A DNA stretch of 64,000 nt, from NCBI GenBank assembly GCA_900708905.1, contig CAADRB010000004.1, positions 2,235,685-2,299,684 on the forward strand, read 5' to 3'. A program made the translations under genes and the position numbers. The notes below the pieces were generated by a model. That model saw only the letters and a list, made by a program, of their open reading frames with translations. It had not been told where the DNA came from and did not search any database. Within the stretch, counting starts at the first letter, position 1; each line of letters begins with the position of its first letter. Below are positions 37,384 to 49,043 of this stretch, in pieces. This DNA comes from Hymenolepis diminuta (taxonomy: Eukaryota; Platyhelminthes; Cestoda; Cyclophyllidea; Hymenolepididae).

Positions 37384-39837
37384 ATATATAAAAAATAATA
37401 ACTTTTTTAGCTTGCAAATCTGATTTATTCAACGGCAGTGCGATTGCATTAACCCAACACTATTTGTGCATTAGCTTTTGATTGCTCTCAAACTGTCCAT
37501 AAATGTATGAAAAGCTTACGAATCTCTGTTAAATCAACGTGTCAGTTATTTCATCTCTGCTATATTACATCTGCAGACTGGAAAATATCATAGAAGATCA
37601 CTGACCTTCTCAACCACTGGGAGAAAAATTAAATTGAAGTGGCAAAACTGACCATTCTGGATACCGTCGTCAAGCATTTGCTACAATTCACGGAGCGAAT
37701 TGTGAATTTTGAATTTGATAGTGAACTGTCCACTACGTAAATAATTTATCAGCTCAGTTCAAAAATCAAATGCAGTAAGACACTCCGATACAACGTAGCT
37801 CACCGTATATTTTTGGTTCTCTCTGCTTTATCACCGTTAGATTCAATGTAATTCATTGTTGCCCGCTTCCTCAGTTAATATTTGTAAAATTTAGTAATAG
37901 CTTTGTTGGTGATAATAATAATCTGCCTATTAATCCATTTGTAGAATTCAAAAAAAGATGTAATAAAAATCGGAGAAAAATATTGTTAATGTAAATTTTG
38001 CTTCCAATATGGCTACTAATTTAAGCAAATTTACTTAATATTTCATAGAACACATCAAAAACTAATAAATTATGCATGAAAATTGTTAAAAATTTAGATT
38101 TTAAAGTAAGGAAAGCTTTTTAATCAATCTTAATAATTTTGACATAAAATTTTATGATAAGTGTATAGGATTAAATGTCAAGTATTTAAAAATAAGCAAT
38201 ATATTTACTTTTTATATGATAAAGTCTGGAAATTTTGGAAACCCGTCGCGTCCAGAAATGCTATAAACTTTAATTGCATTATTAAATTACATCTATTATG
38301 TTCTTTATCCTTATTTTCATGAGACTTGAAATCAGAAATATATAGAAAACACCAATGAGATCCTTCATGAAGTGTGTAAATCCTCCACATACAAGCTGTT
38401 TCTGAAAAAAATACGGTTTTATCATATTCGTATACCTTGGCTTTATTTATCTCAATTGTATGCTACCTTTCAAATTATGAAATTCAAGCAAAACATTTTA
38501 GAAATATTACTTAAATCAATAAAGAATAATCAGCCCTCTCTTTCCAAGTTTTTAGAAAGTAAAATTTATTTTTAATTTATTAAAATTAAAAAATTGAAAA
38601 TACACTTTACCTAAAGCATTCTTAATAAAGCTTCAGTTTGTAGGATGAAAAAATTACTTCAAAGTATGAAACTTGAGAAATATCAGAAACCAACAATTTT
38701 TTCATCTAGAAAAATATAACCGTTTTCTAAATTTAAATAAAGCCGAAAAATTTTGTTATAAACAGTAGGCACGATAAGTAGTAATTTCAAACATTATAGA
38801 AGGAAGTTCAAATGCAGACAACCTGATGATTTCAGAGTCTGGACACAGTATTACATTGATTCTCGTCTTACAACAATAAATTTCCATTATTGCTTGATTC
38901 GCCTCTATCACCCCCTTTTGTTCGGACACTCTTCGTGACTGAAATTGTAAAATCCTGTGCTTTGTCATGAATGGTATAATAATAATGAACAATAATGTAT
39001 TTCTGTTTTGGAATAGGTGGAAGCTGAATAAATTCATTCAATCTCGTTTAGTTAGAATGAAAAGTATCTAAAGTTTTATATGTTAATGTTACATTAGTCC
39101 TTCCATTTAATTTTCACAAGAAAAAAATTTAAGAGTCGATTTGCTTTCCAACTTTTACTACAGTTAAAATAATCTTGACATTCAGCCATGAAACTTTTTC
39201 TTTTGTGTTTTGTCCCTTCCAAAATAAGTTGAAAAGAGGCTTTCAGTTTTAAAAGGAGGAGGAAAGTATTAATATTACATGAATATAATTAGAAAAAGTA
39301 TCAAATTCATTTTGGTATTTTAAATAAAATTTTATTCATCAAATATTTTTAAAGAGCTATTTTCAAATTTACAGAAATTTTCAATTGGTGTTTCGTGGAC
39401 ATCTGTTAATAGATTTCTAACCGACAAACCACCTTTTTGCAGTTCATTTAATCGACTATATCCTTAATAGAGGATGCATCGGTTGACTTTAACCTAACTC
39501 AAATATATAATTATATTATATAGTAGCTAACTGCTCAATTTACAGTCTCACATTTCCGTCATTTAAGAATTTTACCTATCTTTCCATTAATGACTAGGTA
39601 TATTTAAACCGGTCGCATAAATGACCCTGAGATGAACCTACAGTACGATGTTCCTTGTATTATTCGATGCTTCTGCCTTCAGATATCTCAGTTAGCAGTA
39701 GAAAACTACAGTCATCTCTGATGCTCTTCGAGCATTGTTTACTTCTCGATCAATTTCCGTTTCATATTTTAATAAAATTTTCGGTATTCGAATCTGCCTC
39801 ATATATATAACTTTTTATAAATTCCACATTACCGTGA
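37384..39837. other. Intergenic AT-rich DNA, no supported gene
   Basis: No gene is supported. A 93-codon frame on the - strand (38756-39037), whose C-terminal two thirds has a moderately protein-like composition (RRVSEQKGVIEANQAIMEIY), is the only one worth noting. It has no recognised domain and lies within the length range expected by chance. Confidence 0.45.
39801..39810 (+). promoter_or_regulatory. TATA-like element before the small secreted-type ORF
   Basis: ATATATATAA lies 28 bases before the ATG at 39838. A start site about 30 bases downstream would leave almost no 5' UTR, so either the element is not the TATA box or the ORF is not a gene. AT runs of this kind are common in the window. 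Confidence 0.15.
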
Positions 39838-40023
39838 ATGAAATATGTTTGCTTGTTAATAAAAATAGCTTGCATTGCACTAATGGCACAAGCAGTTATA
39901 CAAAATGAAAGAAATAATTTTGGGAAAGAAAAGGGAATTTTGGATCCACGGGATTTCAGACGGTTGCTTCTTCTCTACTCACCCCGGAAAACGTATTCAG
40001 CTGCTTTTTCTAAAAATATCTAA
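39838..40023 (+). CDS. Possible short secreted peptide, 61 residues, unknown
   Basis: The first about 20 residues (MKYVCLLIKIACIALMAQAV) look like a signal peptide: one Lys, a hydrophobic core, and a small-residue A-Q-A motif where a signal peptidase could cut. The remaining about 40 residues are polar and basic with several Arg/Lys pairs and end at TAA. A secreted small protein or peptide precursor would look like this. I find no amidation-type Gly-Lys-Arg site and no family match, and hydrophobic starts are frequent by chance in AT-rich DNA. Confidence 0.25.
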   Translation: MKYVCLLIKIACIALMAQAVIQNERNNFGKEKGILDPRDFRRLLLLYSPRKTYSAAFSKNI

Positions 40024-40975
40024 TACCTTTGAGTATTATCTTGTTACCCATTTTATGCCTTTATGTGGGTAAGATCCATAAAAAGCTTTTCTAAGCTCTG
40101 TTTAGTAAAGTATTCAAATTTTATAAAAATTTTTTGGCAACATTTTCTCATATATTCAGAGAGTGATAAGCCCTACAGCTAAATCACACATGGCGAGAAA
40201 TTTTTGAAGCATTGGCACAAAACAAAATAGCCATTATATTGAGAGATTTTGTCAGTATTCTCTAGTATTTTCCATTATATCTCCAATATTTAATTCACAA
40301 AACACATATCTGCTAGAATTTTTAAAACAAATAAATTGAAAAAAGGTATCAAGTAATTTCAATTTTGTCCAGTTTAAATTAAAAATTTGCAGTGTTTTTA
40401 TTTTTGTAAATATTTGTAAAAATAGACTTAACCGAATATCATTCTCAGGTCCATTAAATAAATTTCAGTAGGTTTATGGAGGTTTGAATTTTAATAAATG
40501 GATGTTAAAGGATCTTTCTACCTCCACTGACAAATTTATTCCAAAATTGTCTTTATTTCAAACTATAATGTAAACTGATCTGACTTTTATGGGAAAAATA
40601 GTACGCACATCAGAATAGGGCCTAATGGAACATTGTTAGTTAACGAGAGATTGGGAAAGAGATATAATACAATAGATAACCCATTAAATGTACTCTATAG
40701 TTGGTGGAGGGCATTCACTAACTTTGAATGAGCCACACTGAAAGAATCGTTATCTTCTTTAATCAGTATTCACAAAATAAAACAAATATTTTTGTATTAC
40801 ATATGAATTTCGCGGCTTCAAATAATAGTAATGGAGAGACAATTGACATAAAACTAGTGCATTACATTCGAAATTTCGTAAATAAACATAATATAGTGTT
40901 GGAGTTAGATAAAAACCAACAGTTTGCAGCTAACAAATTACGACAACCAATTCGTAGCTGTTTGAGTAAGAGCTA
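40024..40975. other. Intergenic DNA up to the assembly gap
   Basis: No gene is supported. A frame open from the ATG at 40728 (MSHTERIVIFFNQYSQNK...) runs into the gap. If the two sides of the gap are joined through their shared 15 bases, it ends at TAA within the word TTTGAGTAAGAGCTAA, giving about 82 residues of unrecognised sequence. It is not called as a gene. Confidence 0.4.
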
Positions 40976-41025
40976 NNNNNNNNNNNNNNNNNNNNNNNNN
41001 NNNNNNNNNNNNNNNNNNNNNNNNN
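40976..41025. other. Assembly gap of 50 N with identical 15-bp flanks
   Basis: Exactly 50 N follow TTTGAGTAAGAGCTA (40961-40975), and the same 15 bases resume at 41026-41040. The round length suggests a placeholder of unknown size. The repeated flank suggests that two contigs overlap here and were not merged. Confidence 0.95.
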
Positions 41026-41102
41026 TTTGAGTAAGAGCTAACAACAATTGTGAAACAGAACACCAAGAGTTGAGTAGACTAAACATGAATTCAAGGAAGC
41101 CC

Positions 41103-41466
41103 CAATGAGTAACAGAGAGAGGGAGAGAGAGGGAGAGCAGCGTGCTGAGGAAGAGAGGAGATGAACAGGACGTGTAGGCGTCCGCACTGACCAGTGTGTG
41201 TTGTCTGGAAAAACAAGAGTAGCTTTATATGAGTCACTTGGGTAAGGCCACGCCAGAGCATGAGCGCAGATGTGCTCTTTATGTGAAGCGAGGCGGTTAT
41301 AGAAAAGAGAGGAAATCGATGGACGCGCTTAGACATGTCAGACAGGAGTTATGCGTCATAGGGACATAAATGAGGTCGCTCCAACTTCGTGGGCGGAAAA
41401 ACTGAGGTATTATCGTGCAGAATGCGAATAAAAGGTAATTCTGGAAAATGCATAGAGAGTTATCCT
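41103..41466 (-). repeat. Dispersed repeat family A, copy 2 (inverted)
   Basis: This is the reverse-complement counterpart of 5997-6358. On the minus strand it begins at AGGATAACTCTC (41466) and ends in a (CT)n tract, seen on the plus strand as GAGAGAGGGAGAGAGAGGGA near 41115. The frames at 41091-41336 and 41297-41494 (-) lie in this repeat and are not genes. It starts only about 75 bases after the assembly gap, which may be why assembly stopped there. Confidence 0.75.
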
Positions 41467-44400
41467 TCATTAGTAAAGCCGACACTTTATTCACAGTAAA
41501 CTAATTCCATTGCTTGGAAACATCCTTATGAATTAAGAATTTGAAAAAATTTACCTAAGTAAAGAAACTGACGAATATATTCCACATTAAATTTCCTTCT
41601 TTCCCGATGAAATAAATAGTGGAACAAATTTTAACTATTTTTCTATTTGATCTTGGCCTACAGTAGCGGAATGACCAATGAACGTCCTTGAAATTTAGAA
41701 ACTAATCTTGCACAAATTTTATATTTAAATCAAAGTTAATCCTACCAACTCTTATAGATGATTCGTTGTCGATATCTCAAAAAGAGAGATGATTATTGAC
41801 CTTATAAAATGTATAAACTAACTGAAGTGCTAAATTTCATCCAAGGTTTCTCGATTTTAGATGAATTGATATTAATTAAAATCCAGAAACATTTTAGACC
41901 AACTCGCTTGTCTACTTTCATCCGCGTTAAAGATATTTCCATTTTGTCCCTCTATTTGTAATTAAAAGTAATTGTTTCAAATTATGCGACTTGACGTTTC
42001 TTCTATAGATCCTGCAGTTTAATAGTGAATTCGACATAGAAATCAATGGCAATGATATTGAAATTGAGGCTTGAAACTTTCTTATTAGGTATACTTCGAA
42101 ACCTTTTATAGCATGTCTTGATTCACAAGAAATCTTAAATGAAATGCATCTTGATAAAATTGCAATGAAAGGAAACAAATACTAATTCTTTTAATAATGA
42201 AATATAATAAACAAAGTATGCTATTGTTAATAAATAATTATGTGTTGTGTTTGATCAGGCTTTACAAGCGCCCAATTCTATGACAACCTCAAGTTAGAGT
42301 TTGTGAATCCATGGTTGCCAAAAAATGCAAAAATTGTTGAGATACATTTTATCGATTGAGATTTTAGTTATGTTTAAAATTATAAACTGCGATTAATAAT
42401 ATTATTCTAATATTTCTTAATAACAAAAATCATTGAGCAAAATCATTTGATACACTAACTTTATTACTCCTTTCTTGAATTCTCTAATGCCTAAGTGGAT
42501 TCTTTTACTGATTTCGATTGCAATGTGCAGAACTTTTCGCTCTCTCGCTGATAGTAAATGATTGGAGGAAGTGGAAATGAATTGAATTTTACACTTCATT
42601 TCAATTTAAGCTTTAGTGTTAAACATTAACTGTCGACAGATTTTTGTATGACGATACGAGCGTTTTTTTATAAGTAACTTAACTTATTTCAGTTATTTCG
42701 ATTTCTAAATTTAAAAATTTAGGCAAAACATAGAGCATATTTAAATTAATTGCATAAATATTTACCATTTCATATATGTGTAACTAAAAATTTTAAATAT
42801 TTGTAATAAAAATGACATCTTTATTTCTTGAAAACTATTGACACATTGTACGTTAAAATATAATTGTAATATTGAATTCAGAATATTAGTTTTCATTTAA
42901 TTAAAACATAATCTAATAAATAATATATACATAAATCAATATCTTTTCGTATATTAAAGAAAAGATATTGGAGTTAATCATGCCGATTAAAATGGAAAGG
43001 GCAAAATTCCTTCTGGAAATTAATATTTTGATTAATTTTGGAAATGATATTTCAATTTTCCAACTTAGGTTGTCCATTTTGCCTGTCTTTAAACGCGTTA
43101 ATCGCGACATTAGAGAAGTTAAGGACGGAAACTGATCCATTGAATTCCTAATGCTAAATATAGTAGTGGAAGAGACGTCCTGAATTTGGATCGAATTCCT
43201 CAGTTGAATTTTAAATATTCCTCATATCATAACACTTTATATGACTTCAACATTGAGATTTTGTTAGGTTTTTCGAGCACGGGGTTGCACGGGTGAGTGT
43301 TAATATTGGAAGCTTTCAAATATCGAGTCTTTTCCCTAACGAGCAGGTTTAATGAACCTAAAATAGTAAGGACGGGTATTCATATAAAGCGTTCTTTTAA
43401 TAACCATTCTAATTAATATGATATTGCATGGTTAAGTATCTGCTATGATCTGATTAAATAGTAAGAAATTCACTCGAGAATTTTATTATCCGATCTGACT
43501 TTCTAGCGTCGATTTGGAGTTAGCTGAAATGTAGTTAACCCTTCAAAATATGTCTTATTCATTAGTATATGATTGTTTCGTTCAAGATAATATACCTCAC
43601 TGTATAACTTTGAAGTATCAATTTTCTAACCTTCATCTCTGACTTAGGAAGCAGAGTGAAATTGGGACATTGGGGCATTAGGATATGAGGCAATGGATCA
43701 TAACCGGAAATTTAAAAAATGCCACCAGAATTCGTAGGCCATATTTTGCGAGATTCTTTTAACAATACGACTTTTATTTATTTAAAATTTAATTTAATCT
43801 CTTTAACCCAGATTAAAATAATCCATAGTTCACCGTATTTAGTATTTACTAGTATTAAAAATTTGTATTTGCTTTACCTTATCGAGCATGATACTTAAAT
43901 GACAATTTAATGCCACTTGAATCTATACGGGATGAATGGTCTTCAACATGGATTTTTACTGAAAAATTTCCTGTCAATTTAAGTCTGTTTAAAGACAAGA
44001 TAAGTTAAATTTTCATCTATCCTCACCCCCAACATTGACATCAGGTTTAATGCGATCTTTTAATCTTTTAAATTTTTAAAATCTTTTAAAATTCGGCAAT
44101 ATCTGTCCATCCAAGATAAAAGAGTAGTAAAAGCTCGTACTTTCGTGGACCAAATCTGTCTCTCTTTCCGGAAAACTATTTCCTATCTTATATAGCTAGG
44201 CATCTGCTTTCCTAATACTCCAATGTAAATTGTCCTTACTAATAAACGGAGACACATATAGTAATCGTTTTAAAGATATTTCAGCATTCCTTGTCCAAAG
44301 CATAATGTATTTTGAAAAAGTAGGAAATAGCATTAGCTACACCTGGAATTAGACAGAATTAATTGCGTATTTCAGTTTGACATAAAATTTATGTCTACAA

Positions 44401-47400
44401 ACTCGAACACCTTCAAGTGATGCCTGCTTGTTACATAAACAGATATTGGGACAGAATATGTTTTAAACACTAAATTACGTGCACAAATCAAAATTTTAAT
44501 AAGAAAATATAATATTAATGTGAAAGGGATATTTTCTTAAATATTTTTCTTGAGAAAATAGCTTTTTATTACTTATATCTGTCATATTCATTATGATCTC
44601 TTTACTTAATATTATTTATTCGTTCGTTACTTTGACGATGAATACAGTTCAGATGTAGGAACTGAGTCATTTCATTCCTCCTTGATTTAGAATATCGGCT
44701 TCTTAGAATGCAGAACAATCAAAAACGTCAAATTATTCTTTCTACCGTCTAAAAAGTAGAGATACTAATACATTATCAGAAAGTCAATTTAAACACTTGG
44801 TGAATTACAAATAAAGCTTTTTTGTCTTTAATAAATTTTTAAGAAGAAAAATTTAATTGTTATATTTAACAAAATAAAATTTTAACTCCAAGAATGGACA
44901 AAGTGAGCTGCAAATTTTCCCCTCAGGTCAAATTGTGGGTGTTATTTACCAAGATATTGTACTAAATACCGGAAAAAGTGCCCATATTTGTGCTGATTGT
45001 ATAAAGAATATTTATTGCCATCAGTAATTTTCTGACTTTCATTGGAAATGACACTAATCACTCATTTGTTATTCGGGTATATCTCTGCAGAGCAGCGAAT
45101 TCCAACCAAGCAAGGTAAAATTGACTTCTATTAATTTGTGAAATTCCCAAGTATTCCTATTAGGAAATTTTAGTGAATCTCAGAAGATTAATCTATTAAT
45201 CAGCGTCTTTTAATGTACTTTCTTAATTTCTAAATGTTAAACTGCGTAAGCTACTCCAGCACAAGCCTGGCTGCTGAACTTACAACTTGAATTTTTATGC
45301 TATTTGACTCCAAAAAGTGCCCACTTGAATCATTGCAGTCATTTTAAACGTTATTTTTTTTTGCTCATCCTCCTTTTCATTTCTTCAAAACTGTGGTACA
45401 CAGCGTTTGTTTTCATAACTGTAACTGTTCCATCAAAAGATATTTTATCAATTGAGGCTGTCGATAAACGGATTCCTAGCTTTCCAGCCAATGTACCTCA
45501 GACTTTCAGTAGAATTTTTACTTGTTAAAAATACTTTCCTCGGGGTTGAAGGCATTACTATAACTCTAATGATCAAGATGATAAAATTTGCACATTTGAT
45601 TCACTTGATGATAAAATGAATTTTTAAGTGGTTCAAAAGCAATAATCGCACGGTAACTGCTACTCGAGAACTTAAAAAGTGCCATGCCACTTCAGTCATG
45701 TCCGTTTCAATTTCAGCCTTTGTTTCGTGTCACATCTAAACCACTCTAGATAACTCTAAGCTTATAATGAATCAAAATATTTACAGAGACTAAAATATTC
45801 ATACTAGAGGTGGTCATAGGGTTAATTATTCGTGAAAACATATAGAGCGGATAAAAGTACCTCCTCAGGAGGAACGTGGATGATTTAAATTGTTACACTC
45901 TTTCGTATGCATTCCCATACCTGGGTAACGATATGTTCACCTCGTTTTTAGATTCAATCCTAAGTTTTAGTGGGATTATCGAATTTTAAACTATTTAAAC
46001 AAATTATTGTTCAAAAGATATTGTTTTTTCATATAATATTCAGATCTCTCCATATTTTTCTAGGCGCAATTCTGCTTTCCTGTTATTCCTATATTTAATA
46101 TCTATTATTATGTATTCCCAATCGTTTCCTTTATTCTATTCGCTGTATATTTCTAGTAAATAAGAAAATATTTATCTGATATTCCAACGGTTTTCATAAA
46201 ACCAGTAACTTCGTAAATGGCTAATTGAAGATATTTTTATTTCATGAATTTTCCAAAACAAAAGTAAACTTCAAGAGATAATATGGTCGTGCCTTGATAC
46301 AGTATACAATTATACACTACCTATTACGTATAAGTAGTAATATAAATTACCCCGACGGCAGTACCTATATAATTAAGTAAAATAATAGGAAAAACGAGTA
46401 TCAATAGCAATGTCTTACAATATAATATCTTGAATCTCAATATTTATAATAGCAGTAGATTTTGAAATAAAGTTTTTCCGCATTATTTGAATATGTAATT
46501 ATCAAAGTAACCAAAGCCAATGTTATAATGTGATTTATTTCCCATTATCGCCTTGGTCCTCGTGGAAAGTGCAAGTGAGGAGGATGAAAGTGATAAAAGA
46601 TGTGATAAAGCTTGAGAATTCCAAATATTTTATTCATAGAGAAATAGGTTAGTTAATAAATAAAGAATGAAATACACGTCCATAAGTGGTTGCAAACACA
46701 AAGGTCAATCACCACGTAGATGACTTATTTCCGATTCATTTTGATATCCCAACAGGAGCAAAACAGGTGAAATACTTACCCACAGATTAGCAGATTTTCT
46801 GGGCAATCACTTTCACCCCTTTTAACCATTTGGAAATAAGATCAGGGATTTATCCTCTTGAATAACGATAGCGCTTTTCTGTTTAATTGGGTTGAACGTT
46901 CTCATTCTATCACGGAGAATATCAGTAGATATTATTTAAAAAAGCAGAAGTCATTGATTATTGAAACATGACAAGGAAAATTTTAAAATATTAACAAAAA
47001 GACCATACTAAAATATTTGATGACTAAAAGAATTTCTGTCTGCCAAGTTATTATGAAAAAAAGGCTTTTTCCAAAGAATTGAATAGCACAATAGAGGTAT
47101 GTTTCTGAATAAGAAGTAATATTATCGTACACTATGCAGTCCCTGCGTACAAAAGTGTAACGATTGCAAACTAAGGGACTTGATATAGTTTACTTATATT
47201 CTAATCCATTGAAGGTGAAGATTTCCCAGATTCGATTTTGTTGGAAATAGTTTTTAACAATTTTTTTATTTAAAATATACCAAATTTGTTTTTGTTAAGA
47301 TATTTAGATGATCAGTGCTTCGTGAAGATCGGAATACTCTGACATTAAAATATTCCATTTTGTAATAGCCTAACAAATCGAAGTCCTGGCAACCCTGTCA

Positions 47401-47604
47401 TTCAATGTTCACAGACATGCCGATTCCGGGCATACCATGTAGCAGCTGCTTCACCTACAGAGGGTTCATAATAGAAATCAGCAGCGTACTTAACGTAGTC
47501 TTTGGGATCCTTATCAGATTTCGAAAAATTCGTTTGCTCCATAGCGCTTTAAACAACAGCCGTAATTTCACAGCTTCGATTGAGTCCATCACCATGTCGT
47601 CAGA
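41467..47604. other. Intergenic AT-rich DNA, no supported gene
   Basis: No gene, repeat or RNA is recognised in these 6 kb. Frames of 60-83 codons (41927-42178 -, 42417-42599 -, 42913-43140 -, 45304-45528 +) have random-looking, hydrophobic AT-driven composition. A frame at 47455-47655 (-) runs into the left arm of the inverted repeat and is of unclear meaning. Confidence 0.5.
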
Positions 47605-47915
47605 TCTGTTATAACGTAACAAACCGGAAATCCCTGTAGTGATCTCGTAGAGCAAATCAATCTAGAAAACTTGGTAATATGACAACTTAATGCGGAAGCC
47701 AACAATTCAGAGCAGAACACATGGCGCATTATGGTAAACACGCGTGCACAAACGAAACTCAATCTCACTCGGTATCGGTTTAAACAAATACGTATAACTA
47801 CGTAGTATCTTTTATCGGTGGGGAAATAAAGAAGGAAATTGCAGACCTTTATTTGCATACGAAATATTGGACGCTGGAGAAAATAATTATTAGTTCTTCT
47901 GATAATTTTCTTCCT
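47605..47915 (+). repeat. Left arm of a long inverted repeat
   Basis: This arm pairs with the reverse complement of 48735-49043. The tract 47642-47839 is identical over 198 bases to the reverse complement of 48809-49006. Outside it, 47605-47641 aligns without gaps to the complement of 49007-49043 with 9 mismatches in 37, and the inner flank continues as a weaker match to roughly 47915. A foldback or terminal-inverted-repeat transposon would look like this. I see no target-site duplication or transposase. The frames across it (47405-47614 +, 47455-47655 -, 47589-47858 -) show no known domain. Confidence 0.85.
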
Positions 47916-48734
47916 GATTAATGTTAAAAAGCCAATATTATATTCATTGAATTATTAAACGGTAATTTACTCATTAATGTAGTTAAATAAAAATCTTCTG
48001 TTTATCAAAAAGGTCAAATTAGAATAATATCGTTTAATAAATACTCATCTTCAACTACATATGAATTGCACCTTTTTATACAAAGAAAAAAGAGAGAGAA
48101 GCTGTCAGCGTTTCATCTAAAAATGTAAAATCTACCTTTACCGAGAAAAAAAGCTTTTTCTCTTTGAGAGAGAAGTAGAAACTTGTGTTAAATCCAATAT
48201 TACTGCATGTAAGCACCAAGATTGGCAGATATTTTTCAGAAGACAATTTGTTTTGTTAAAGGTATATATAACCGTAAATATTTCTCTCAAAATGGTAAGT
48301 TAAAGTTAATAATAAAAGCAAAAAAATTTGGTGCTAACTGACCTCTTTATTTTAGGCAAGTTTTTCCAATCAATTTTGAATTTTTTCCTGTTTTAGAAGT
48401 TTGACTTTTGTCATGATACAGCTATGGAGAGCAGACATCAATTAGTGGCTAGCGACCTGGGGTGATAAGACGCCATCAAGACCATCACCTCACAGCGATC
48501 TAGTTGTGCACATAGAAACATTCACAGATGCCAATCATTACACGAAGACATCTACAACCAGACATAACTGATGTCTCACAAAAAAGAGCTTATATAAAAG
48601 CTTATCAATTTTATAAACAAATTGGAGTGAATTTCGGGACTTTTCTGGCATCATGAGTGACCTGAATTAGTTCTTCTTTGAGACCCCGGTCATCACCATT
48701 GAACAAACGATTTTGATATGCAACCAACTGAAAT
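47916..48734. other. Loop between the inverted-repeat arms
   Basis: About 820 bases separate the arms. They contain a GA-rich stretch with a small AAAAAGCTTTTT palindrome near 48148-48160 and a less AT-rich stretch at about 48420-48560. There is no long open frame and no transposase-like sequence, so if this is a mobile element it is non-autonomous. Confidence 0.5.
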
Positions 48735-49043
48735 GTTTATGAGAATGCTAGAAGGAATATTAATTATTTCTACTCACTTCAAATATTCCGTCTATAAATA
48801 AAAATTCTATTTCCTTCTTTATTTCCCCACCGATAAAAGATACTACGTAGTTATACGTATTTGTTTAAACCGATACCGAGTGAGATTGAGTTTCGTTTGT
48901 GCACGCGTGTTTACCATAATGCGCCATGTGTTCTGCTCTGAATTGTTGGCTTCCGCATTAAGTTGTCATATTACCAAGTTTTCTAGATTGATTTGCTCTA
49001 CGAGATTATTACCGGGACTTCCAATTTGTAATATTATAACAGA
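48735..49043 (-). repeat. Right arm of a long inverted repeat
   Basis: This is the reverse-complement partner of 47605-47915. The identical 198-bp core is 48809-49006. The outer 37 bases (49007-49043) are only about 76 percent matched, and 7 of the 9 differences are transitions. The inner flank is also diverged and needs small gaps to align. Confidence 0.85.

Noticed and set aside
41091..41494. Open frames of 81 and 65 codons on the - strand
   Set aside because: They are the repeat A sequence read on the other strand, with a CT-rich simple tract translated as Ser/Pro/Leu.
47405..47655. Overlapping frames on both strands at the left arm of the inverted repeat
   Set aside because: Neither shows a domain, and they end within the repeat arm. 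A decayed element frame cannot be told from chance.
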